A stretch of 38,226 bases of DNA from Candidatus Bathyarchaeota archaeon (GTDB lineage Archaea > Thermoproteota > Bathyarchaeia > Bathyarchaeales > SOJC01). The notes below the pieces were generated by a model. The model did no database searches, was not told the DNA's origin, and saw only the letters and a program-made list of their open reading frames with translations. The stretch is from assembly GCA_020341775.1 (NCBI GenBank), contig CP070835.1, forward strand, positions 1,177,775 through 1,216,000. Direction: 5' to 3'. This document shows, in pieces, positions 23,578-29,991 of the stretch. Position numbers and translations under genes: made by a program. Numbering within the stretch: the stretch's first letter is position 1; each line of letters opens with the position of its first letter.

Positions 23578-24768
23578 TTAAGCATCGAGCTCGACATTAT
23601 GTGAAGTCACCCAATCCTCTTGAAGGACGGGGACCATCTGATCTTTTCTTCCTTCAATCTTAAACTTCTCAGCATTGATCAAGTCGCTAATTTTTTGCAG
23701 GTATTTTTCTTGATCATGCACCCATGACCTGTTTTCAAAGTTCTTGTAAGGAATCGTGTAACGTTGAGTCATCCTCATGTCTTGAAGCATATAATCATAC
23801 CCGCACAAGAATCCCATTCTGACCAATTGACCTAGGCTGTCCACAAAGTTTCTGAATTCGCTTAAAGGCAGATAAAAGTAAGCAAATAATGAGGGTTCCC
23901 CGAAAATCTTCCCCAAAGAAAGAGCAAAAGGCTTGTCAAACAAAGAACGCGCAAACTTGGCCATTTTTACCAAGTTTTCAAACCGAAACACAAAATAAAA
24001 TCCGTTCGATGCCAACTTGTCAAATGGGTAGTATACCACTTGGAAATTTTCGAGCAAACGCTGACCTACAACGTGTTTATCATAGTGATACTTGATCAGG
24101 GGAACGGTTTTCCTAAGTTTCATGGCGATTCTTTTTAAGCTAATGGTAGCATCTGCTTCGAGTTCCTTGAGGATAAAAATATCCGTTCGATCGGCTTTCT
24201 GTGGATATTCAGCGGGATCTTTGAGAGTGAATGGCAGTTCAGTTCCCTCGGCAAAGACTTCGTGAACCCAATCCTTCCAAAGAAATCTCCATTTTTCAGA
24301 GACTTCGTCAAACCAGTTGATTTTGATATTGACAGTCTGAAAGCACGTCGACCAGTAATGTTTGATGTTTTGTGCGACACCGTTTTCTTGTAGGTGAACC
24401 AAAAGCTGCTCAAAATCCGAGCAACATTCTACCGGAACGGCAGCAATGGCTACACAGCCTTCATAGGGACCAAAACATCGAGAAATATAAATAATGTAGC
24501 CATAAGCATCCAAGCATTTATAAAGCAAATCTTCTTTGCCTTGAAAGGCTTTAGCAAATACAATCACCTTTTTCAAACCAATATTTGTGTGATAAACGTT
24601 TGTTTGAAGAAAAACTTGCGATAGCATTTGTTTCAGTCTTCTACGCAGAGTCGCTTCAGGGAGGCCAAGCTTTCGCGCAACTGCTGTCATGTTTCGCGGT
24701 CCATAAATTCCTAGACCTTCCAGTATCTTCAAATCCAAAAAGTCTAAGCCCTTTAGCATCCTAAGCAC
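23578..24768 (-). CDS. Tandem winged-helix AsnC/Lrp-like transcription regulator
   Basis: 396 aa. An N-terminal helix-turn-helix is clear: LDLKILEGLGIYGPRNMTAV then ARKLGLPEATLRRRLKQM. A second AsnC-type helix-turn-helix comes near residue 195: TDIFILKELEADATISLKRI then AMKLRKTVPLIKYHYDKHV. Each is followed by a ligand-binding-like alpha/beta region. This duplicated form is seen in archaeal Lrp/AsnC relatives. Its end is two bases from the convergent acyl-CoA dehydrogenase gene, so it is a candidate regulator of that pair and of the palindromes at 21.1 kb. The effector is unknown; acyl-CoA or amino-acid ligands are plausible only by analogy. Confidence 0.75.
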   Translation of the reverse strand: MLRMLKGLDFLDLKILEGLGIYGPRNMTAVARKLGLPEATLRRRLKQMLSQVFLQTNVYHTNIGLKKVIVFAKAFQGKEDLLYKCLDAYGYIIYISRCFGPYEGCVAIAAVPVECCSDFEQLLVHLQENGVAQNIKHYWSTCFQTVNIKINWFDEVSEKWRFLWKDWVHEVFAEGTELPFTLKDPAEYPQKADRTDIFILKELEADATISLKRIAMKLRKTVPLIKYHYDKHVVGQRLLENFQVVYYPFDKLASNGFYFVFRFENLVKMAKFARSLFDKPFALSLGKIFGEPSLFAYFYLPLSEFRNFVDSLGQLVRMGFLCGYDYMLQDMRMTQRYTIPYKNFENRSWVHDQEKYLQKISDLINAEKFKIEGRKDQMVPVLQEDWVTSHNVELDA

Positions 24769-24806
24769 TGCAGCTTGTATTAACTGTCAACAAACACTTT
24801 TTAAAG

Positions 24807-25010
24807 TTATGTCGGAACCCCTCCACCCGGCACTGGATCTCCATCACCGCAGGTTACAGAGGTTCCACCCTGTTTTAAACTTGTGTAACCCAGAAAAGTG
24901 CGCACACTGTTCAGGCCGGCATCAGTAGTCGCTGAAGAAGCTGCAGCAACGCCAATAGTGACTGGGGCTATTGAGAGAATGATGACGAGAAAGAGAATTT
25001 TCAGTTTCAA
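24807..25010 (-). CDS. Small secreted or membrane-anchored peptide, 67 aa
   Basis: TTG 25010 is preceded by gaggtgatt, nearly the full complement of the archaeal 16S 3' end, so translation should be strong. MKLKILFLVIILSIAPVTIG followed by VAAASS is a signal peptide or single membrane anchor. The remaining 40 or so residues end in TCGDGDPVPGGGVPT, a Gly/Pro-rich tail with one Cys. No family is recognised. It lies between the AsnC/Lrp-like regulator and a divergent gene. The strong SD and clean signal support real coding; the role is unknown. Confidence 0.65.
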   Translation of the reverse strand: MKLKILFLVIILSIAPVTIGVAAASSATTDAGLNSVRTFLGYTSLKQGGTSVTCGDGDPVPGGGVPT

Positions 25011-25125
25011 GTAATCACCTCGTGTCTACTTTATTTTTCGTATGTATCTATCATAATTGCAGACGAAAAGTTAAATATTCCGCGTGCTTAAATCCGTAGA
25101 CTAGCATTCCACGTTTCAGCCTTGA

Positions 25126-25476
25126 TTGGACGCGACGGAAATGAGTGACAATGGCAAGGTAAGTGAAATATTGCTGTCTGCCTTAGATGAAAGCCTGAAG
25201 GACATTTTTGGTAAAACCGCGGCCAAGGCAGTCTACTACCATCTACGAACACAATATCTTATTGGGCTCGAAGACATTCCAAAAAAACCACGTCTCTTCG
25301 CCAAAGCTATAAGAGAGATTTTTGGAGGCGCAGGTGCCGAAGTGATTGAAACATTAATCGTAAAGGATCTCTGCGCAAAGTTTCGATCTAGCGCGCAGAT
25401 GTTGGACATCTGCACATTGGAAGATTGCATGGACAAATTAAAGCTTCGATCTGTAAAAGAAAACAACTCTTCTTGA
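25126..25476 (+). CDS. Small helical protein, NitrOD5-like
   Basis: 116 aa, all-alpha in appearance: LLSALDESLKDIFGKTAAKA then VYYHLRTQYLIGLEDIPKKP and FAKAIREIFGGAGAEVIETL. This pattern resembles the small NitrOD5 output-type domain reported in several archaea, in which a conserved YYHL segment precedes a helix pair. I assign it with moderate trust. TTG 25126 and ATG 25141 are both possible starts. A TATA-like gttaaatatt lies at 25068-25077. It is divergent from the secreted 67-aa peptide, and the two share a roughly 115-base promoter region. Confidence 0.6.
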   Translation: MDATEMSDNGKVSEILLSALDESLKDIFGKTAAKAVYYHLRTQYLIGLEDIPKKPRLFAKAIREIFGGAGAEVIETLIVKDLCAKFRSSAQMLDICTLEDCMDKLKLRSVKENNSS

Positions 25477-25664
25477 CGTATTGCTGACGAATTATTAACA
25501 TGTGCCCGCACACACAGATCTTTCCCCCGCAAATGCATGTATAATGGCAATACAATCTTTGCCCTTCACAAGAACGCACGCGCATGGCAAGGTGCTTGTC
25601 AAACGCGTCCTCGGGCCCGAAAAACTAGAAAGAGTCAGCAAATAAGTGGTCTGTTGCTTAACCT
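25477..25664. other. Spacer without recognised gene
   Basis: No supported coding frame. It contains the alternating tract cgcacgcgcatg at 25575-25586 and T-rich stretches. The minus-strand frames here have the composition of chance translations. Confidence 0.4.
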
Positions 25665-25949
25665 TTAACAATCCTCACGGCTTAGAAGTTCTTTGGCTTT
25701 CAAGGAAATCTCCTTTTCCAAACTTGTTGAAAAAGGGATTTCTTTAGACAGTATTTCCGATGATCTAGCGGTTTTCGAAAGCCTTACTTGCGTCTCCTGA
25801 AGAGCTGGTAGACGAAAGTAGTAACAGTAGATCGGAGAGCCATCACAAAAATGCTTCAAATCAAATTCAGAAAGTCCTCCATCCAGATCTCTCGCTAGCA
25901 TCTTCACGCACTCTTTTTCTGAAGCGCTTGAAAGATATGGACATCTCAT
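25665..25949 (-). CDS. Small four-Cys protein, possible metal or Fe-S binder
   Basis: 94 aa. Cys3, Cys14, Cys35 and Cys42 occur in the N-terminal half: CPYL near the start, KEC, HFCDG and YCYYF. The remainder is polar and helical. The C-x10-C-x20-C-x6-C spacing with CP and CYY contexts recalls small Fe-S or zinc proteins found in archaea. No specific family is claimed. ATG 25949 is the start. It is divergent from the RimK-type gene and separated by an AT-rich promoter region with an inverted repeat. Confidence 0.55.
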   Translation of the reverse strand: MRCPYLSSASEKECVKMLARDLDGGLSEFDLKHFCDGSPIYCYYFRLPALQETQVRLSKTARSSEILSKEIPFSTSLEKEISLKAKELLSREDC

Positions 25950-26017
25950 TTCTTAAACCCGTTTCTATGTTGAACAGTTCTGATGTTTTTCAAAGCTACT
26001 ATAGGTCTCATTTCAGA

Positions 26018-26040
26018 GATATAGCAAATATTACTATATC
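26018..26040. promoter_or_regulatory. Inverted repeat GATATAG / CTATATC
   Basis: Seven-base arms around nine bases (caaatatta). It lies between divergent genes and just upstream of a TATA-like gaatataaac, so it could be an operator for either gene. Confidence 0.4.
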
Positions 26041-26046
26041 AGAATG

Positions 26047-26056
26047 AGAATATAAA
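26047..26056 (+). promoter_or_regulatory. TATA-like promoter of the RimK/FdhD operon
   Basis: gaatataaac predicts a transcript start near 26078, about 57 bases before TTG 26135. A second T/A-rich stretch at about 26090-26103 could serve instead. Confidence 0.35.
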
Positions 26057-26134
26057 CATTCCGCTCCAAACAAAGATTGGTGGTGTGAATACTTTTTATT
26101 TTTCTTTTGTGTCTTGTAGTTAGGGTCGGTTCTT

Positions 26135-27016
26135 TTGCAGATTGGCGTCGTCGGAAAAAATGCTGAGGGGTGGGAGACAACAGAACTAATGGCTTCTCTG
26201 AAGAGACGTGAAGTGCCTTCTTTGTTCTTGAATTTCTCTAGTCTAGTGGCTAGGGTTGGCTACAATCCACCAATTGGCGTGAACATTAAAAATACAGCTG
26301 AGGAGCTATCAGCTCTTATTGTTCGCCCTATCGGTCGAGGCTCTCTTGGGGAGATTATTTTTCGAATGGATTTTCTACACAATCTAGAAGCGCAAGGAGT
26401 TTTAGTTGTTAATTCTGCCCAAACTATTGAACGCTGCGTTGACAAGTACTACGCGTTGACGTTCTTAGAAAAAAATGGAGTGCCTGTCCCACGGACTGTT
26501 GTTACTGAAAGTCTTGAAGAAGCTTTGAAAGCCTTTCACGAATTGGGCGGTGATGTTGTTTTGAAGCCCCTTTTTGGTTCGCGTGGAGTTGGTTCAACGA
26601 GGATTTTTGATGAAGATATTGCAGCTCGCATTTTTCGGTCTATAAAGCTTCATCGTGGAGTGTTTTACCTTCAAGAATTTATCGACCATGGAGAGTCTGA
26701 CATCCGTGCCTTTGTGGTTAACGACTGTGTAGTCGCTGCTATGCGAAGAGTAGGAAAGTCTTGGAAGACCAACGTGAGCCAAGGTGCGCGGCCAGTGCCA
26801 ATTCAGCTTAACGAAAAGCTACAATCATTAGCTGTGGAGGCCGCAAGGGGTGTCGGCAGCAAGGTTGCGGGTGTAGACATTTTAGAAAGCAAGAAAGGTC
26901 CAGTGATAGTCGAAATAAATAGCCAACCTGGATGGCGTGGATTACAGTCTGTTTCGAGGGTGAAGGTTTCCGACTGCATTGTTGATTATGTTCTTGATGT
27001 GGTGAAAGATCGATGA
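26135..27016 (+). CDS. RimK-type ATP-grasp ligase, possibly cofactor or protein glutamate ligase
   Basis: 293 aa ATP-grasp enzyme. The N-terminal pre-ATP-grasp domain starts IGVVGKNAEGWETTEL. The core has CVDKYYALTFLEKNGVPVPR, the ATP-binding strand VVLKPLFGSRGVGSTRI, YLQEFIDHGESDIRAFVV and VSQGARPVPI. The Mg-binding end is GVDILESKKGPVIVEINSQPGWRGLQ. The group includes RimK, LysX and the tetrahydromethanopterin or F420 glutamyl ligases MptN and CofF. MptN-like is attractive here but not proven. TTG 26135 is the start. Its stop overlaps fdhD as ATGA, so the two are co-translated. Confidence 0.8.
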   Translation: MQIGVVGKNAEGWETTELMASLKRREVPSLFLNFSSLVARVGYNPPIGVNIKNTAEELSALIVRPIGRGSLGEIIFRMDFLHNLEAQGVLVVNSAQTIERCVDKYYALTFLEKNGVPVPRTVVTESLEEALKAFHELGGDVVLKPLFGSRGVGSTRIFDEDIAARIFRSIKLHRGVFYLQEFIDHGESDIRAFVVNDCVVAAMRRVGKSWKTNVSQGARPVPIQLNEKLQSLAVEAARGVGSKVAGVDILESKKGPVIVEINSQPGWRGLQSVSRVKVSDCIVDYVLDVVKDR

Positions 27017-27816
27017 CTGAAATGACAAAGAATGTGACAGTTACAAGAATTGATGTTGCGCGGGTCGATGTAGAGGAGCGACAAGACTCTATTTCCAAAG
27101 AGGTTCCATTACATGTTTTTCTAGGATCAATTCACTTCGTTTCGATTCTCTGCTCGCCAACCATGCTGAAAGAGTTAGTAGTAGGTCACCTATTGAGCGA
27201 GGGAATAATTAGTTCGTTGAGCGAAATTTCAAACGTCAACTTTGATGAAGAAGGGAGGTGTAACGTATCCTTTCGATTAGCAGATAATGAGAAGAGAGCT
27301 GTGATTTCGAAGCCTTATTCTCGGTTGATCGTTTCGGCGTGTGGAGGAACAGCTTACAGATCTCTCTCTGAATTACTTAACAGCGTCAAGCTGAACCCCT
27401 TGCCCCATTGGCATATTAAGGCAAAGACAATTCTGAATAGCATAAGAAAGCTGAATGTGCTAGGTCAAACTTTTCGAAGAACCGGGGGAGTGCATGTTGC
27501 AGGCTTATTTAAGAAAAGTGGTGGGCTAGTTACGTTAGCTGAGGACATTGGAAGACACAATGCAGTAGACAAGGTTGTGGGAGCGACTGCCTTAGCAGGT
27601 GAGGATTTAAGTAGGTGCTTTTTAGGTTTGAGTGGACGGCTAACCGGTGACATTGTTTTGAAAGCAGCCCGAGCAGGGATTCCTGTGGTCGGATCTCTGG
27701 CTGCAGCAGTCGATTCGGGGGTTATAGTAGCTGAGAGGTTTGGAGTTACCTTGGTAGGATTTGTTAGAGGAACCAGAATGAATGTTTATGCTTGCCCAGC
27801 AAGAGTTGAAGTCTGA
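27013..27816 (+). CDS. fdhD: FdhD-like sulfurtransferase (Mo/W enzyme maturation)
   Basis: 267 aa. FdhD transfers sulfur to the Mo/W-bis-MGD cofactor of formate dehydrogenases and relatives. Signatures present are LVVGHLLSEGII, TGGVHVAGLF, EDIGRHNAVDKVVG and LSGRLTGDIVLKAARAGIPV, with a SLAAAVDSGVIVAERFGVTLV end. The usual CxxC is incomplete: it reads C110-G-G-T113. Cys110, equivalent to the first cysteine, is kept and the second is Thr. Its ATG overlaps the RimK-type stop. No formate dehydrogenase is in the window; the client may be encoded elsewhere, for example formylmethanofuran dehydrogenase. Confidence 0.88.
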   Translation: MTEMTKNVTVTRIDVARVDVEERQDSISKEVPLHVFLGSIHFVSILCSPTMLKELVVGHLLSEGIISSLSEISNVNFDEEGRCNVSFRLADNEKRAVISKPYSRLIVSACGGTAYRSLSELLNSVKLNPLPHWHIKAKTILNSIRKLNVLGQTFRRTGGVHVAGLFKKSGGLVTLAEDIGRHNAVDKVVGATALAGEDLSRCFLGLSGRLTGDIVLKAARAGIPVVGSLAAAVDSGVIVAERFGVTLVGFVRGTRMNVYACPARVEV

Positions 27817-27878
27817 GTTTTGCGTGTTTCTAAAGCTGACTGTTCTATAGCTTCGGCTCCAAATCAGCATGTGGTAAG

Positions 27879-27887
27879 CTATAAATA
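27879..27887 (+). promoter_or_regulatory. TATA-like promoter of the winged-helix gene
   Basis: A clean ctataaata box. Transcription about 25 bases downstream would begin near 27907, which suggests a leaderless or very short-leader mRNA and a start at GTG 27910 or TTG 27925. Confidence 0.5.
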
Positions 27888-27900
27888 TGGTTCAGATCGA

Positions 27901-28107
27901 ATGTGTTTTGTGTGGTGTTGGCATTTGGGAAAGTTAGACAAATCTGTTTTGGAACTACTAGCGAACTCCTCAGAGCCTCTAACTCTGGTCGAGATTGCCC
28001 AAAAACTTGATAAACAGGAGAAAGTTGTCTATAAAACTCTCAAAAGACTTTTCGAAAAAGGTCAGATTGACGCCAAGGGTCGCCAATATTCAATCGCAAA
28101 AGACTAG
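27901..28107 (+). CDS. Small winged-helix DNA-binding protein
   Basis: About 60-68 aa. The helix-turn-helix reads LDKSVLELLANSSEPLTLVE then IAQKLDKQEKVVYKTLKRLF, followed by a wing EKGQIDAKGRQYSIAKD. This matches the MarR/ArsR-like single-domain winged-helix group. Starts possible in this frame are ATG 27901, GTG 27910 and TTG 27925; the TATA position favours one of the latter two. It follows fdhD by about 90 bases but has its own promoter. The target is unknown. Confidence 0.7.
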   Translation: MCFVWCWHLGKLDKSVLELLANSSEPLTLVEIAQKLDKQEKVVYKTLKRLFEKGQIDAKGRQYSIAKD

Positions 28108-28228
28108 ATTGACTCTTTCTTTTCATTTTCCCTTACTTGTGACTTAAACACTGAGAAGCATGCGGTCAACTCTTGTACAATAGAAAATTTAAGTGAAAGA
28201 TTGCCTCTGCTAATAAGGGGAAAGAGGC

Positions 28229-28654
28229 ATGAAGAAGGCTAAGAAGACAAGATTTCTAAAAGAGATCGATGTCGACAAAGTAAGAATAGTGAGAGACGAC
28301 TATTTTTCCAATGCGTACATTGTTGATTTGCCTCTGGATTCCACGCCAGATCATGTTTGGCAGGACTTTTTTGAGCAGGAGTGGAAGTCCAGTCGACTCT
28401 TGTGGGAGAGGAAACTCTACTTGGTTGGTAGCCACCTAAGGCTCGTAACTCCACCAGAAAGCATTCGGGAAAAATTGGATTGGGCTCGAGAAATCCTAAA
28501 CAAGACTAATAGAAGAATCGAAGAGTACAACCAAGAATTGGAAACCCGCGAGGCAGAAATGGAAGATCAAGTAATTCGAAAGCGTGCCGAATTAGAAAAA
28601 GCAACAATAAAAGGAATTCGGGATGTTCTAAAAGACAGGTTGCGGACCTTCTAA
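28229..28654 (+). CDS. Hypothetical protein with C-terminal coiled coil
   Basis: 141 aa. An alpha/beta N-terminal part (VRIVRDDYFSNAYIVDLPLD, HVWQDFFEQEWKSSRLLWER) is followed by a long charged helix (AREILNKTNRRIEEYNQELE then TREAEMEDQVIRKRAELEKA). ATG 28229 has aggggaaagagg immediately upstream and a TATA-like aaaatttaag near 28183. I do not recognise the family. The frame after its TAA stays open for 89 more codons without a start codon (next entry), so a translational relation is possible but unproven. Confidence 0.65.
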   Translation: MKKAKKTRFLKEIDVDKVRIVRDDYFSNAYIVDLPLDSTPDHVWQDFFEQEWKSSRLLWERKLYLVGSHLRLVTPPESIREKLDWAREILNKTNRRIEEYNQELETREAEMEDQVIRKRAELEKATIKGIRDVLKDRLRTF

Positions 28655-28924
28655 GACTCACGCCTTGCACGCCCGATCATTTGTCGATCCTGTGATGGGT
28701 GCTGGTTCGAAGATCAACTGGAGAGTGGAGAAATTCCAGATCCAAATATTTTTACAGAACGAAAGAACGAGCTTGAAGGAGCACTTCTTTCCTGGGATAT
28801 ATGGAAGCTAACCACGTTCAATCCACTATCGATTACTCTCATTGTTGTTGCGCGCGCGCTATACGCTATTCTTGACGAAACATTCTCATTGGTTTCAAAA
28901 TACACTGAAATCAAAGAAAAATAA
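28655..28924 (+). pseudogene. Protein-like Cys-rich frame with no start codon
   Basis: Directly after the TAA at 28652-28654, and in the same frame, 89 codons stay open to TAA 28922. They read DSRLARPIICRSCDGCWFED then QLESGEIPDPNIFTERKNEL, EGALLSWDIWKLTTFNPLSI and further. The CRSCDGC cluster and balanced composition look like real protein. There is no ATG, GTG or TTG near the beginning; the only TTG is late. It may be a remnant of a gene that lost its start, a readthrough extension of the upstream gene, or a gene using a near-cognate start. No family is recognised. Confidence 0.35.
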
Positions 28925-29114
28925 GGAGAAGCCCCGCAACTTCCCCATTTTTCTGAGTTTTCGGAGATGCTATGCGCGCGCATCGTGTATTTTTGTGTAC
29001 AGAATTTATTTCTATAAAATTCTTCCATATTTTTAGCTAAGTAAAACATTATATCAACCAAAAACACTCAATATAGTCAATACGGCTAATTGGGGAGAGG
29101 GAGGTGAAATGTAA
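28925..29114. other. Intergenic region with CG palindrome and AT-rich promoter
   Basis: Contains the perfect palindrome ATGCGCGCGCAT at 28972-28983. An imperfect inverted repeat GAATTT/AAATTC lies near 29001-29021. A TATA-like attatatcaa near 29048-29057 suits the secreted protein gene downstream. No coding frame is supported. Confidence 0.45.
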
Positions 29115-29585
29115 ATGATAAAGAAGAAGATTCTGCGTTCAGGTTTGGCTGTTCTTTTCGCGATCAGTTTTCTTGTTATTTCAGTGTTCGCTGCTCCTCT
29201 CGACACTCTTACTGTACATGCTGCTGTTGGAGGTACGGCAATGGTGAAAACGGGATCCACAGGTAGATGGATGCGCACGAATGATGCAGTGATGACTTTC
29301 TGGACTTATGAGCCATCAGGAACCGTTGAGGGACATGAGGAAGCAGGATGGGCATTAACGCTCACCATAGGTGACTCACTATATGTCTGGCATGCAACCA
29401 AAATACGTACTTGTGGAAGAAGCAACATTGTGATAATCAAAGCAAACCCACACCCGCTACCTGGAGTAGATAATGCAATGCCTGGGCCTTCATCTATACG
29501 AGTAATCCTCAACCATGATGCTGAAAGGTTGTTCGTGGTAGCTCATGGCAGAAAAGTGTTTTTCATTGGGAACACCCTTGAATAG
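29115..29585 (+). CDS. Secreted protein, 156 aa, unknown family
   Basis: MIKKKILRSGLAVLFAISFL followed by VISVFAAPLDTLTVHA is a Sec-type signal peptide. The mature part is about 120 residues and beta-rich, with Trp/Gly-rich segments and one Cys (KIRTCGRSN). No catalytic motif is recognised. Translation signals are very strong: GGAGGTGA at 29100-29107 lies 7 bases before ATG 29115. A start-stop pair ATGTAA at 29109-29114 lies between, but it is one base from the SD and probably silent. It could be a cell-surface or exported structural protein. Confidence 0.75.
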   Translation: MIKKKILRSGLAVLFAISFLVISVFAAPLDTLTVHAAVGGTAMVKTGSTGRWMRTNDAVMTFWTYEPSGTVEGHEEAGWALTLTIGDSLYVWHATKIRTCGRSNIVIIKANPHPLPGVDNAMPGPSSIRVILNHDAERLFVVAHGRKVFFIGNTLE

Positions 29586-29641
29586 TTGTCTGCTAGACTT
29601 CCGCTAGCGATTTTACGTGCGCACGCGCGCGCAGACTATCG

Positions 29642-29905
29642 AGGATATCGTTTCACACACTTCGGCATTGGAAAGCTACGATGGAGTACCACAAGACAGA
29701 AGACATTTTGCATGTTAAAGAAATGCTTGGTCATCGAAGCATCAACACCACGCTAATCTACACTCAGCTCATAACCTTTGACGATGCAGACGAGTATCAT
29801 TCAGCTACAGCTAAATCAGTTGAAGAGGTCAAGCAGCTTGTGGAATCTGGCTTTGAATACGTCTGCGACATAGATGCCTACAAGCTCTTTAGGATACGAA
29901 AGTAG
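29642..29905 (+). pseudogene. C-terminal fragment of a tyrosine recombinase/integrase
   Basis: The frame opens upstream of ATG 29681 and reads RISFHTLRHWKATMEYHKTE then DILHVKEMLGHRSINTTLIY. This gives the catalytic HxxR (HTLRH), the second His (LGH) and the Tyr nucleophile (IYTQL) of the integrase C-terminus. The catalytic N-terminal Arg block and the core-binding domain are missing; a CG tract (gtgcgcacgcgcgcgc, 29617 on) directly precedes the homology. The tail VEEVKQLVESGFEYVCDIDA-YKLFRIRK is typical of a widespread archaeal integrase group. It is a truncated, probably inactive relic of a mobile element. Confidence 0.8.
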
Positions 29906-29991
29906 GTGTTAATGTTTAAAAACGCGCGGAAATCGTTATTTATGTCAATTTCCAATCTGCTTAAAAGATAACGACAACTGGGAAATTGTGT

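Noticed and set aside
28708..28735. ggttcgaagatcaac as a tRNA T-arm.
   Set aside because: The flanking bases do not form a T stem, acceptor or anticodon arm.
28714..29067. 117-codon minus-strand frame.
   Set aside because: It is the shadow of the plus-strand Cys-rich frame; its composition is Ser-rich and no SD precedes it.
5927..29905. Treating the RHH-like frame at the tRNA and the integrase fragment at 29.7 kb as int(N) and int(C) ends of one integrated element.
   Set aside because: The two lie on opposite strands, whereas split integrase halves keep one orientation. No copy of the tRNA 3' end is seen near 29.6 kb, and the intervening 23 kb is largely housekeeping genes.
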